Assembly: GCA_009777235.1 (NCBI GenBank)
Contig: WRMH01000002.1
Location: forward strand, 62,001-126,000
Reading direction: 5' to 3'
DNA length: 64,000 bases
DNA from: Oscillospiraceae bacterium
GTDB taxonomy: Bacteria; Bacillota; Clostridia; Oscillospirales; Oscillospiraceae
Shown: positions 51,424 through 61,258 of the stretch, piece after piece
How the letters are laid out: each line of letters starts with the position of its first letter
How positions within the stretch are numbered: the first letter of the stretch is position 1
Translations under genes and position numbers: made by a program
Notes under the pieces: generated by a model
Seen by the model: the letters and a program-made list of their open reading frames with translations, nothing else
The model's database searches: none
What the model was told of the DNA's origin: nothing

Positions 51424-53304
51424 TTATCCTTTCTTTTTTAAAAATACCATGAGAGCCGCAATGTCTGACGGGGAAACGCCGGATATGCGCGAAGCCTGTC
51501 CAAGCGTCAAGGGCCTTACGGCGTCGAGTTTTTGACGCGCCTCAATGCGCAGGGCTTTTATGGACGCATAGTCCGTGTCGCCGGGGATAGGGTGGTTTTC
51601 CATGCGGGCGACCTCGCTCATCTGCCGCTCTTGACGCTTTATGTAACCATCGTATTTTATACATATTTCCACTTGCTCACTCACAGCCTTTGAAAGCTCC
51701 GGGGCTTTCGGGTCGAGCGCGGCAATTTGCTCATATGTGATTTGCGGACGGCGAAGAAGCCCCGCGAGGTTTACTCCGGTCGTCGCTTTTGCCATGCCGT
51801 GAGTTTCAAGCAGCGCGTTTAATTCATCAGACGGCGGGGCATAGGTTTTCTCCAAACGATCTATTTCGCGCTCCACAGTCTCATATTTTTTGAGAACTTT
51901 TTTATGACGTTCGTCCGATATAAGCCCTATGAGGTTTCCAAAGCGCGACAGCCTTATATCGGCATTGTCCCCGCGATGGAGCATCCTGTATTCTGTGCGC
52001 GAGGTCATCATTCTATAGGGTTCTCTCGTGCCCTTTGTCACAAGGTCGTCAATGAGAGTCCCTATATAACCGTCGCGCCGCGAAATAATGAGCGGATTTT
52101 TGCCTTTTATCTTCAACGCCGCGTTGACGCCCGCGACAAAGCCTTGCACCGCCGCTTCCTCATAACCCGATGAGCCGCAAAACTGCCCCGCGCCGTACAA
52201 TCCTTTTACCTTTTTTGATTCAAGCGTCGGAAAAAGCTCTATCGGGTCAATGCTGTCATATTCGATGGCATACGCCGGGCGCATAATTTCCGCGTTTTCA
52301 AGACCGGGTATCGTGCGGAGCATTTGAAGCTGCACATCCTCCGGCATGGCCGAAGAAAATCCCTGCACATACATCTCCTGTGTCTGTAACCCCATCGGCT
52401 CTATAAAAATCTGGTGACGGATTTTGTCCGCAAACCTCACCACCTTGTCCTCAAACGACGGGCAATATCTCGTGCCTGTGGCATGTATTTTGCCCGAGTG
52501 CATAGGGCTGCGGTGCAGATTTTTACGCACAATATCATGAGTGCGTTCATTGGTATATGTGAGGTAACAGACCGCGCTGTTTTTGATTGCGCGAGCGTTA
52601 TCAAAAGACTCATATGAAAACGGCTCCGGCGGTTCGTCTCCCGGTTGCAACTCCATCTTTGAAAAATCTACGCTTCTCGCGTTTATGCGCGGAGGCGTTC
52701 CCGTTTTAAAACGCTGCATCGAAAAGCCAAGCTCCCGCAGCCGCTCGCTCAAAAGCGCGTCGGAGACCATCCCGTCAGGCCCGCAGTCTCTGACGGCCTC
52801 TCCGATGATAATGCGGCTCGACATATATGTCCCTGTGCAAATGATGACGGCGGCGCAGTTAAAAATCGCGCCCGTTTGAATCTCTATATGCGTTACATTC
52901 CCGTCATTAACCCCTATATCAACCACATGCGCTTGACGGAGCGTCAAATTCTCCTCACTCTCTAAGGTGTTTTTCATTATTTCCTGATACCTGTGCCTGT
53001 CGGCTTGAGAGCGCAAAGAGTGTACGGCGGGCCCTTTGCCGCGGTTTAGCATACGAAACTGAATGGAAGCCTTGTCCGCGCACCGCGCCATCTCGCCGCC
53101 GAGCGCATCAAGCTCACGCACAAGCTGCCCTTTTCCTGTGCCGCCAATGGCTGGGTTGCAGGGCATATTGCCGACCGCGTCAAGATTTATGGTAAAGCAT
53201 ATTGTTTTCATGCCAAGCCGCGCGGCGGAGAGGGCGGCCTCGATCCCCGCGTGACCCGCTCCGATAACGGCTATATCATATGTACCTGCATTGAAGCTCT
53301 TCAT
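51424..53304 (-). CDS. mnmG: tRNA uridine-5-carboxymethylaminomethyl modification protein MnmG (GidA)
   Basis: With MnmE this FAD enzyme makes the cmnm5 group at wobble uridine 34. The 626-residue protein has the FAD loop [19 protein letters not shown], the [22 protein letters not shown] motif, and a C-terminal helical domain ending with [20 protein letters not shown]. Length is normal. mnmE is not next to it in this window. It diverges from dnaE. Confidence 0.97.
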   Translation of the reverse strand: MKSFNAGTYDIAVIGAGHAGIEAALSAARLGMKTICFTINLDAVGNMPCNPAIGGTGKGQLVRELDALGGEMARCADKASIQFRMLNRGKGPAVHSLRSQADRHRYQEIMKNTLESEENLTLRQAHVVDIGVNDGNVTHIEIQTGAIFNCAAVIICTGTYMSSRIIIGEAVRDCGPDGMVSDALLSERLRELGFSMQRFKTGTPPRINARSVDFSKMELQPGDEPPEPFSYESFDNARAIKNSAVCYLTYTNERTHDIVRKNLHRSPMHSGKIHATGTRYCPSFEDKVVRFADKIRHQIFIEPMGLQTQEMYVQGFSSAMPEDVQLQMLRTIPGLENAEIMRPAYAIEYDSIDPIELFPTLESKKVKGLYGAGQFCGSSGYEEAAVQGFVAGVNAALKIKGKNPLIISRRDGYIGTLIDDLVTKGTREPYRMMTSRTEYRMLHRGDNADIRLSRFGNLIGLISDERHKKVLKKYETVEREIDRLEKTYAPPSDELNALLETHGMAKATTGVNLAGLLRRPQITYEQIAALDPKAPELSKAVSEQVEICIKYDGYIKRQERQMSEVARMENHPIPGDTDYASIKALRIEARQKLDAVRPLTLGQASRISGVSPSDIAALMVFLKKKG

Positions 53305-53310
53305 TTTTCT

Positions 53311-53339
53311 TTGACATTCGCCCCATCTTTAACTATACT
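53311..53339 (+). promoter_or_regulatory. Strong promoter of dnaE
   Basis: A perfect TTGACA, a 17-base spacer and TATACT lie 41 bp before the dnaE start. Confidence 0.8.
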
Positions 53340-53380
53340 CATACTATAATACAAGATTATCGGCAGAAAGGCAATGAGCT

Positions 53381-56300
53381 GTGGGATTTATACATTTGCA
53401 TCTGCATAGCGAATACAGTTTGCTTGACGGGGCGTGCAGAATAAAAGACCTTGTAGCGCGCGCGAAAGAGCTTGGCCAAAAGAGCATAGCCATCACCGAT
53501 CACGGTGTTATGTATGGCGCGGTCGCTTTTTATAAAGAAGCAGTCTCGGCAGGCTTAAAGCCGATAATCGGCTGCGAGGTCTATGTCGCTCCACGGACAC
53601 GCTTTGACATGGATCATGAGCTGGACAGTGCCCGCTACCATCTCATATTGCTGTGCAAAAACGAAGCCGGTTACAAAAATCTGTGCCGTATCGTCAGCGC
53701 GTCTTTTACCGAGGGGTTTTATCAAAAGCCGCGTGTTGATATGGAGCTTTTACGCGCTCACAGCGATGGGCTTATCGCCACGTCCGCGTGTATCTACGGA
53801 GAAATTCCAACGCTTATACAAAACGGCAAATATTTTGAAGCGAAAGCAAAAGCCGTAGAGCTTAAGGAGCTTTTTGGCGAAGACAACTTTTATTTAGAAC
53901 TCCAAAACCACGGCTTTTCGGAGCAGGTTAAAGCAAACGCGGGGGTCGTCAGAATACACAAAGAGACCGGAATACCGCTTGTTGTCACAAACGACGTTCA
54001 TTACATATCCCGCGCTGACGCGGACGCGCAGGATATACTTCTTTGTATTCAAACCGGCAAATCCGTTGACGACACGGACAGGATGCGTTTTTTATCACAA
54101 GAGCTGTACTTAAAGTCCGAAGAGGATATGCGCGCGCTTTTTCCAGAGCATCCCGAAGCATATGACAACACCGTGAAAATAGCGGATATGTGCAGCTTTG
54201 CGTTTGATTTTGAGCAGCGGCATTTGCCGGAGTTTGCTCTCCCAACAGGCGAAAAAAACGCCAAAGACTACCTGAAAAAACTCTGCCGCGAGGGTCTGAA
54301 TCGGCTCTACAAGCAAGAGATGTCCGGCGAAAAAGCAAGCGGGGACGATGCTCGCGAGATTTGGAAACGGCTGGATTTTGAACTTGACATGATAGAGAAT
54401 ATGGGTTTTACGGAGTATTTTCTGATAGTCGGCGATTGCGTGGGGTTTGCGAAAAGTCAGGGCATCCCCATCGGACCCGGACGGGGCAGCGCGGCGGGCA
54501 GCCTTGTATCATACTCTTTGGGTATAACGAATGTTGACCCGATAAAATACGGTTTGTATTTTGAGCGTTTTCTCAATCCCGAACGTGTCACAATGCCCGA
54601 TATTGACATAGATTTTTGCGAGCGCAGGCGCGGCGAGGTCATTGATTATGTCAAGCAAAAGTATGGGGCTGACAAGGTCGCCCAAATCGTCACATTCGGC
54701 ACGCTCAAAGCAAAAAACGCCGTGCGCAGTATTTCAAAGGCTCTCGCGCTGACGTTTCAGGAGGAAAACGAGTTGGCGCGAGCCATTCCAGACCGTATGC
54801 CGAACGGCTCATTTGTTACTGTAGAAAAAGCTCTCGCGCTGGGCGGTAAGCTGCGGGATATGTATGACGCTGACCCCCGCGTAAAACGTGTGCTCGAAAC
54901 CGCAATCGCTCTTGAGGATATGCCAAAGGATTCGGGTACGCACGCTTCGGGCGTTGTGATCACAAGATTTCCGGTAGAAGAATATGTTCCGCTCACTTTG
55001 TCAAAAAAAGATAACACCATAGCGACGCAATACACCATGGGTCCGCTCGAAGAGCTTGGGCTTTTAAAGATGGATTTTCTCGGTCTTCGCAACCTTACCG
55101 TTACAGAAGACGCGGTGCGTCAGATTCGCGAGACAGACCCGGAGTTTTGCATAGAAAATATCCCCGAAGACGACGAAAAAACATACGCCATGCTCTCTCT
55201 CGGAAAGACATCCGGCGTGTTTCAGCTCGAGTCGCAGGGAATGACCGGGGTATGCGTGGGCTTGAAGCCAAAAAACATAGAGGACATAACGGCTGTCATC
55301 GCGCTCTATCGCCCCGGGCCTATGGAGTCTATCCCAAAGTTTTTGCAGTGGAGCCAAAACCCCGAAAAGATAACGTATAAGCACGCTTCGCTCGAGCCGA
55401 TTTTATCCGTTACCTACGGCGTTATAATCTATCAGGAACAAGTCATAGAAATTTTCCGAAAGCTCGCGGGTTTTTCTCTGGGGCAGGCGGATATGATACG
55501 CCGCGCCATGTCAAAGAAGAAAATTTCCGAGATAGAACGCGAGAAAAAAACTTTTATACACGGCGACCCCGCTCGCGGCATAAAAGGCGCGGTCTCGGGC
55601 GGTGTCCCCGCGAATATTGCCGAGAGCATATATGAGGAAATCACAGCTTTCGCAAACTATGCTTTTAATAAGAGCCACGCGGTCGGTTATGCGATCATTT
55701 CATATCAAACCGCTTATCTAAAATGCCATTATCCGCATATTTACATGGCGGCGCTCATGTCGTCGGTGCTCGGATATCCCGGCAAAATCACGCAATACAC
55801 AAACGAATGTCGTCAAATGGGTATTTCGCTTCTCGAACCGAACATAAATGAGTCGGGGGCGGAATTTACCGTGTCGGGCGATAATCTGAGATATGGCCTT
55901 GTTGCCGTAAAGAATATCGGGCGCGGATTTGTGGACGAGATCATCTCAAACCGTGAGACGGGCGGCAAATTCAGAAGTTTTGAAGATTTTTGCAAGCGCA
56001 CATACGGCGGCGAATTAAACCGCCGCGCTTTGGAGAGCCTTATCAAATGCGGCTGTTTTGACACATTGGGCGCAAACAGGCGGCAGCTTATGGTAATTTG
56101 CCAAGCTGTCATTGATGATGTGGCCGCGTATAAACGCCGCAATGTGGACGGGCAGCTTGACCTTTTTGGTATGTCCGGCGACGCGGCGGATTTTGACGGC
56201 GGCGGGCTTATCGCGCAAGGTATTGAACTGCCGGATATTTCCGAATACTCAAGAAGCGATCTGACGCGCATGGAGCGCGAGGTCACGGGGCTTTACCTTT

Positions 56301-57001
56301 CGGGGCATCCCATAGATGAGTATCGGGAAATTATGCAAAGATATAACGCCGCGAATATCGGAGACATACTCGCCGCTTTTAACAGAGAGGAGCGCGATAT
56401 TAACGAGAGCGGGAGCGTGAAATATAAAGACAATCAAAAGATAACGGTCGCCGGAGTTATTGAGGATATGCGCTCAAAGCCGACGCGCAACAATTCCTTG
56501 ATGTCATATATCAGCTTGGACGACGGCAGCGGAACTATTGAGCTGCTTGCTTTTCAGCGGGCGATTGATGATTGCGGTTCATATATGCAGCTCGAAGAGC
56601 TTGTTATTGTCAGCGGCAGGCTTTCCGAAAGAGACGATAAAGACCCGCAAATCGTAATAGATACTCTAAGACCCCTCAAGGATTTGCCGGACAATCCCCC
56701 GCCGGGCAGCCGTTTTGACAGCGGGCGGCGAAACCAAAGCACAGGCTCCGGCATCTCGCGAGACGCCGGACGCGAAGAGGCTGAGGTCTCGGAGCAAAAG
56801 CTCTATGTAAAGCTAAAAAGCGAAAACAGCCCGGAATACGAGCATTTGAAGCTCGTGCATATGATGTTTCCCGGACAAACGCAGATGGTCATATATTTTG
56901 AGGACACAAAGAAAAGGGTCGGGGCAAAATGCCTGCCGGATAAGTTGTTTATAGATGAGCTTGTTGAAAAATTTGGCGAGAAAAACGTAATCGTCAAGTA
57001 G
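53381..57001 (+). CDS. dnaE: DNA polymerase III alpha subunit DnaE
   Basis: This 1206-residue replicative polymerase of the DnaE type has the PHP domain (HLHLHSEYSLLDG at about 5-17), the polymerase core with GPGRGSAAGSLVSY and the catalytic PDIDIDF, a finger region, a tandem HhH (NIGRGFVDEII), and an OB-fold near 1020-1090 (ITVAGVIEDMRSKPTRNN). A C-terminal region of about 100 residues follows. The start is GTG with GAAAGG nine bases upstream. The mid-domain motif for clamp binding was not sought. No PolC is in this window. Confidence 0.97.
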   Translation: MGFIHLHLHSEYSLLDGACRIKDLVARAKELGQKSIAITDHGVMYGAVAFYKEAVSAGLKPIIGCEVYVAPRTRFDMDHELDSARYHLILLCKNEAGYKNLCRIVSASFTEGFYQKPRVDMELLRAHSDGLIATSACIYGEIPTLIQNGKYFEAKAKAVELKELFGEDNFYLELQNHGFSEQVKANAGVVRIHKETGIPLVVTNDVHYISRADADAQDILLCIQTGKSVDDTDRMRFLSQELYLKSEEDMRALFPEHPEAYDNTVKIADMCSFAFDFEQRHLPEFALPTGEKNAKDYLKKLCREGLNRLYKQEMSGEKASGDDAREIWKRLDFELDMIENMGFTEYFLIVGDCVGFAKSQGIPIGPGRGSAAGSLVSYSLGITNVDPIKYGLYFERFLNPERVTMPDIDIDFCERRRGEVIDYVKQKYGADKVAQIVTFGTLKAKNAVRSISKALALTFQEENELARAIPDRMPNGSFVTVEKALALGGKLRDMYDADPRVKRVLETAIALEDMPKDSGTHASGVVITRFPVEEYVPLTLSKKDNTIATQYTMGPLEELGLLKMDFLGLRNLTVTEDAVRQIRETDPEFCIENIPEDDEKTYAMLSLGKTSGVFQLESQGMTGVCVGLKPKNIEDITAVIALYRPGPMESIPKFLQWSQNPEKITYKHASLEPILSVTYGVIIYQEQVIEIFRKLAGFSLGQADMIRRAMSKKKISEIEREKKTFIHGDPARGIKGAVSGGVPANIAESIYEEITAFANYAFNKSHAVGYAIISYQTAYLKCHYPHIYMAALMSSVLGYPGKITQYTNECRQMGISLLEPNINESGAEFTVSGDNLRYGLVAVKNIGRGFVDEIISNRETGGKFRSFEDFCKRTYGGELNRRALESLIKCGCFDTLGANRRQLMVICQAVIDDVAAYKRRNVDGQLDLFGMSGDAADFDGGGLIAQGIELPDISEYSRSDLTRMEREVTGLYLSGHPIDEYREIMQRYNAANIGDILAAFNREERDINESGSVKYKDNQKITVAGVIEDMRSKPTRNNSLMSYISLDDGSGTIELLAFQRAIDDCGSYMQLEELVIVSGRLSERDDKDPQIVIDTLRPLKDLPDNPPPGSRFDSGRRNQSTGSGISRDAGREEAEVSEQKLYVKLKSENSPEYEHLKLVHMMFPGQTQMVIYFEDTKKRVGAKCLPDKLFIDELVEKFGEKNVIVK

Positions 57002-57022
57002 AGGGAAAGGAATGGTATCACA

Positions 57023-58624
57023 ATGAATATAACATTTTACGGAGCGGCCAGAGAGGTGACGGGGAGCTGTCACTGCATAGAGTTTGGCAACAGGAAAATT
57101 CTTATAGACTGCGGTATGCGGCAGGGCGCGGGCAGCGGGCTTGATCAGACTTTTCCGTTTCACCCCGGCGAGATAGACCATGTCATAGTCACCCACGCGC
57201 ATATTGACCACTCCGGCAGGCTGCCGTTGCTCGTAAAACATGGATTTCGGGGCAATATCTACGCCACGGAGCCGACTTGCAAGCTGCTTGACATAATGCT
57301 CAGGGACAGCGCGCATATTCAAGAGCTGGAGGCGCAGTGGTCAGTGCGCAAAAAACGCCGCAGCGGTGATGCTCTGCCGGAACCGCTCTATACTATGGAC
57401 GACGCGTGCCGCGTTTTTCCGCTCCTTGTCCCGTGCAAATATGATGAGATAATCGAACTCGGCTATGATGAGAGGCTGCGGTTTAGCGACGCGGGGCATT
57501 TGCTCGGCAGCGCCTATGCCGAATTATGGATCGTAGAAAAAGGTTTGCGTAAAAAACTCGTTTTTTCCGGCGACATCGGCGTACCCGGACATCCGATGAT
57601 CCGCGACCCCGGCTATATCGGTGACGCCGATATAGTTATAATGGAATCAACTTACGGCAATCGCACCCACCCCGCCGTTTTTGACACGGCTCTTGAACTT
57701 GCGAAGGTCATTGATGAAACTATCGCGGCGGGCGGCAATATAGTATGCCCGTCGTTCGCTATCGGCAGGACTCAGGATTTGCTTTACCATATTCGAGAGA
57801 TCAAAGAAAAGAAGCTCGTGCGCAGCAACCCGGATTTTCCCGTTTATCTTGACAGCCCCCTTGCGTCGGCGGCGACTAAAATATACTCGGAAGACCTCTG
57901 CGGCTATCTTGATGATGAAACAAGGGCTCTTATTGATTCCGGCATCCGCCCGCTCGCGTTTAGCAATTTCTTTATCACCGAGACTTCCGAAGATTCAAAA
58001 AGGCTCAATGACGACAAAACGCCAAAGGTCATCATATCCTCCAGCGGCATGTGCGAGGCCGGACGAATACGCCACCATCTAAAGCACAATCTCTGGAGAC
58101 CCGAGTGCAGCGTCGTCTTTACCGGGTTTCAGGCGTTCGGAACGCTGGGCCGCACAATAATAGACGGCACTTCCCCCGTTTTGCTCTTTGGTGAGGAAAT
58201 AGCCGTACGCTGCAAAACACATAATTTCAAATATATGAGTTCACATGCCGACAAGGATGGCTTGCAAAAATGGATAGACGCGTTTTCTAAAAAGCCTGAA
58301 TGTGTTTTCGTGGTTCACGGCGAAGATGAAACGAGCACGGGCTTTGCCTCAAAGCTCACGGAGCAGGGGTATACGGCGGTAGCTCCAAAATATACGTCGA
58401 GCTATGATTTGCAGACTTGTACGCCGCTCTTTGCCGGCCGCGACCTTCTAAAGCGCGGCGATGCCGAATATCCGCGCCGCCGTGAATCTCCGGTCTACAG
58501 CAGGCTCATGCTTGCGGGTTCTCGGCTTATGGAGGTTATCCGGCGCAACAAGGGCGGCGCCAACAAGGAGTTGGCAAAATTTGCCGATCAAATTGACGCC
58601 CTCTCCAGCAAATGGGACACATAG
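57023..58624 (+). CDS. Metallo-beta-lactamase/beta-CASP nuclease family protein
   Basis: This 533-residue protein has the metal-binding THAHIDHSG motif (about 54-62), a GAREVTGSCH start, the DAGHLLGSA motif, FSGDIG, and the beta-CASP elements (DSPLA, SSSGMCEAGRIRHH, SSHADKDGLQ). This is the YSH1/CPSF-73-like exonuclease group with a C-terminal RMMBL part. Such proteins cleave or trim RNA. It is 21 bp after dnaE and probably co-transcribed with it. Confidence 0.92.
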   Translation: MNITFYGAAREVTGSCHCIEFGNRKILIDCGMRQGAGSGLDQTFPFHPGEIDHVIVTHAHIDHSGRLPLLVKHGFRGNIYATEPTCKLLDIMLRDSAHIQELEAQWSVRKKRRSGDALPEPLYTMDDACRVFPLLVPCKYDEIIELGYDERLRFSDAGHLLGSAYAELWIVEKGLRKKLVFSGDIGVPGHPMIRDPGYIGDADIVIMESTYGNRTHPAVFDTALELAKVIDETIAAGGNIVCPSFAIGRTQDLLYHIREIKEKKLVRSNPDFPVYLDSPLASAATKIYSEDLCGYLDDETRALIDSGIRPLAFSNFFITETSEDSKRLNDDKTPKVIISSSGMCEAGRIRHHLKHNLWRPECSVVFTGFQAFGTLGRTIIDGTSPVLLFGEEIAVRCKTHNFKYMSSHADKDGLQKWIDAFSKKPECVFVVHGEDETSTGFASKLTEQGYTAVAPKYTSSYDLQTCTPLFAGRDLLKRGDAEYPRRRESPVYSRLMLAGSRLMEVIRRNKGGANKELAKFADQIDALSSKWDT

Positions 58625-58629
58625 GGCTA

Positions 58630-58658
58630 TTGAAAAGGGTGGCTTCTTGTTGTATAAT
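58630..58658 (+). promoter_or_regulatory. Strong promoter of the MinD-like gene
   Basis: TTGAAA, 17 bases, TATAAT. It begins 6 bp after the stop of the nuclease gene and ends 35 bp before the next start. Confidence 0.8.
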
Positions 58659-58693
58659 GTTGACTGGTACAAGATTTCGGATAGGAGAGCGGT

Positions 58694-59437
58694 ATGGGCA
58701 AGGTTATAGCGGTAGCTTCGGGAAAAGGCGGCACGGGCAAGACAACCTCTGTTGCCGCGATTTCGTCGTGCCTTGCCGCGCTCGGCCATAAAACGCTTTG
58801 CATAGACTTTGACGCGGGGCTTGGCAATTTAGATTTGGCACTCGGCATGACAGACTATGCCGTCATGGACTATCTGGACGTTATCAGAGGGCATATCGGG
58901 CTTTCCGACGCTTGCCGTCAGTCGCCTTTGATAGAAAACCTGTACTTTCTTTCCGCTCCGGTAAATGACATCCCGCCTGATGAAGATTTGAGCGAGGCTG
59001 TCTTGAATATGCTAAATACGGCGCGTGAACTTTTTGATTATTGCATTATTGATTCGCCGCCCGGTATCGGCGCCGGCTTTGCGCTCGCAAACCGCAATGC
59101 GGATATGTCTATTATCGTCACGCTCGGGGAACTCCCCGCCATGAGCGACGCAACCCGCGCCGCCCGAGCGTTGCGCGAGATGGGCGTCTTAAACATACGC
59201 TTGCTCGTAAACAGGGTTGTGCCGAGCAATTTTGGGCATATCAGGACGACCATAGACGACGTGATTGACAGCATCGGCGTTCAGCTCATTGGCATCGCGG
59301 CCGAAGATAAATGCGTTTTCCGTGCCTTACACAGCGGTATTCCCCTTGTTTTGTACAAAAAGCGGGTCAGCGCGTATGATTTTCTCGACATAGCGCACCG
59401 CATAACCGGAAAAGATATACCGCTTCATAAATCTTGA
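58694..59437 (+). CDS. MinD/ParA-family ATPase
   Basis: This 247-residue deviant-Walker ATPase has KGGTGKTTS (about 10-18), DFDAGLGNLDLALG and CIIDSPPGIG (switch II). It resembles MinD more than ParA in the DxxxGxxxLD pattern, but the C-terminal membrane-targeting amphipathic helix of MinD (KKGFLxKL-type) is not evident; the end is KDIPLHKS. minC and minE are not next to it. In clostridia min genes are often near a methylglyoxal synthase gene, as here. Confidence 0.85.
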   Translation: MGKVIAVASGKGGTGKTTSVAAISSCLAALGHKTLCIDFDAGLGNLDLALGMTDYAVMDYLDVIRGHIGLSDACRQSPLIENLYFLSAPVNDIPPDEDLSEAVLNMLNTARELFDYCIIDSPPGIGAGFALANRNADMSIIVTLGELPAMSDATRAARALREMGVLNIRLLVNRVVPSNFGHIRTTIDDVIDSIGVQLIGIAAEDKCVFRALHSGIPLVLYKKRVSAYDFLDIAHRITGKDIPLHKS

Positions 59438-59473
59438 GCATATGCCGGAAATCACGGAGGAGGTGACTTTATT

Positions 59474-59878
59474 TTGAATATAGCTCTGCTTGCGCACGAT
59501 ATGAGAAAAGAGCTGATGATACAATTTTGTATCGCTTATTGCGGAATACTCGCGGAACACACCTTGTGCGCCACGAACACGACAGGCCGCCTTGTAAGCG
59601 AGGCGACCGGGCTTCCCATAAAACTATATTTGTCCTGCAATCAAGGCGGCAGTCAGCAGATAGGCTCTCGCGTAAAATACAACGAGCTTGACATGGTGCT
59701 TTTCTTCTGCGACCCGCAGCTTGAAGAAGAATATCACGGCAGCGTCATGAATATTGCGAGGCTTTGCGATGAAAACAACATACCCTTTGCGTCAAACGTC
59801 GCGACGGCGGAGGTACTCATACACGGCCTCAAACGGGGCGATCTTGACTGGCGCGATATTATAAACCCCAAGACATAA
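59474..59878 (+). CDS. Methylglyoxal-synthase-like protein with altered active site
   Basis: This 134-residue protein has the MgsA fold pattern: MNIALLAHDMRK start with the conserved His8, CATNTTGRL, EATGLPI, LFFCDPQ, IPFASNVATAE and DWRDI at the end. MgsA converts dihydroxyacetone phosphate to methylglyoxal. The catalytic Asp of GGDQQ (Asp71 of E. coli) is Ser here (GGSQQ), and the PHDPDV motif with catalytic His and Asp is replaced by EYHGSV. The start is TTG after GGAGGAGGTGAC. The gene may encode a non-enzymatic or altered-activity homologue. Confidence 0.8.
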   Translation: MNIALLAHDMRKELMIQFCIAYCGILAEHTLCATNTTGRLVSEATGLPIKLYLSCNQGGSQQIGSRVKYNELDMVLFFCDPQLEEEYHGSVMNIARLCDENNIPFASNVATAEVLIHGLKRGDLDWRDIINPKT

Positions 59879-59895
59879 GCGAGGATACTTACAAG

Positions 59896-61248
59896 ATGAA
59901 AAAAATAAAGCCGCGCACCCTCTCCGGTTTTATGGAACTGCCCCCGTCCGAGCAGGTCTATTTTGACGCGATGGCGCAAAAATTTAAAGATACGTTCAAG
60001 CTCTTTGGTTTTACCGCGTTGGACACGCCAATCATGGAGGCTTCCGAGATTTTGCTGGCAAAGGGCGGCGGAGAGACCGAAAAGCAGATATATGAGCTGC
60101 GCCGTGGAAATACTGACCTTGCGCTCCGTTATGAGCTGACGACTTCACTCGCGAAATACGTTGCTTTGCACTATAACGATTTGGCGTTTCCGTTTCGCCG
60201 ATATGAGATAGGCAAGGTTTATCGCGGCGAGCGGGCGCAGCGCGGGCGTTTTCGCGAGTTTTATCAGGCGGATATTGACATCGTTGGAGACGGCGGCCTC
60301 GGTATTTTGAACGAAGCCGAGCTGCCGAGCGTTATATTCAAATGCTTTGCCGCGCTCGGGCTTTCCGATTTTGTCATTCATGTAAACAACCGAAAGGTTC
60401 TCGGCGGCCTGTTTGAAATATTCGGCATAAAAGAGCGGGCGGGTGAGGCTATGCGCCTTATTGATAAGCTCGGCAAGATAGGCGGCGGGAATTTGATAAA
60501 ATCTTTGACCGATGAGCTTTGCATATCAAATCAGACGGCAGAGCAGATTGTCGGGTTTGTGTCATATTCCGGCGACCCATTTTCGGTTATGGATAAGTAT
60601 ATGGGCAAAAGCGGGCTTTTTGATACCGGAGCGGACGAGCTGCGCTCCTTGCAAACGCATATGGCGGCGTTTGGAGTGCCTGACACGCATTATAAGATTG
60701 ACCTTTCTATCGCGCGCGGGCTTGATTATTATACCGGCACGGTCTATGAGACGTTTTTGACAGATCACCCCGAGCTGGGTTCTATTTGCTCAGGCGGCAG
60801 ATACGACAACCTCTCCGAGTGTTTTAGCGACAGAAAAATGCCCGGCGTCGGAATGTCCGTCGGGCTTACGCGCCTGTTTTATATTTTGCAGGAGCAAAAG
60901 CTGCTGAACGATTCGTTTCTTTCCGCTCCGGCTGATGTTTTGATAATTCCGATGACAGACGACTTGACTCACGCGATAAAACTTGCGGAAAATATGCGCC
61001 GTGCCGGTCTTCGCGTTCAGGTTTATGGCGAAAATAAGAAATTCAAAAACAAGGTGTCTTATGCGGACAAACTTTGCATACCTTTTGTCGTTTTTCTCGG
61101 CGAAGATGAAATAAGTAAGGAAATCATTACCGTCAAAGATATGCGCAGCGGTGAGCAAACCTCGGCGTCGGCGGGCATATTGACGGCCGGGATTTGCGGC
61201 AAAATCAAAAATTATTCAGACAGCGTGATAGCCTACGGGCAAGGCTGA
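59896..61248 (+). CDS. hisS: Histidyl-tRNA synthetase
   Basis: This 450-residue class II synthetase has motif 2 (FRRYEIGKVYRGERAQRGRFREFYQ in pieces), the ARGLDYYTGTVYE histidine A motif, GGRYDNL and motif 3 (GVGMSVGLTRL). An anticodon-binding domain follows from about 345 (ADVLIIPMTDDLTHAI). The presence of that domain argues for a true synthetase rather than HisZ. The C-terminal about 25 residues are extended. Convergent with uvrB, leaving only 10 bp. Confidence 0.93.
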   Translation: MKKIKPRTLSGFMELPPSEQVYFDAMAQKFKDTFKLFGFTALDTPIMEASEILLAKGGGETEKQIYELRRGNTDLALRYELTTSLAKYVALHYNDLAFPFRRYEIGKVYRGERAQRGRFREFYQADIDIVGDGGLGILNEAELPSVIFKCFAALGLSDFVIHVNNRKVLGGLFEIFGIKERAGEAMRLIDKLGKIGGGNLIKSLTDELCISNQTAEQIVGFVSYSGDPFSVMDKYMGKSGLFDTGADELRSLQTHMAAFGVPDTHYKIDLSIARGLDYYTGTVYETFLTDHPELGSICSGGRYDNLSECFSDRKMPGVGMSVGLTRLFYILQEQKLLNDSFLSAPADVLIIPMTDDLTHAIKLAENMRRAGLRVQVYGENKKFKNKVSYADKLCIPFVVFLGEDEISKEIITVKDMRSGEQTSASAGILTAGICGKIKNYSDSVIAYGQG

Positions 61249-61258
61249 CTTATGAATA

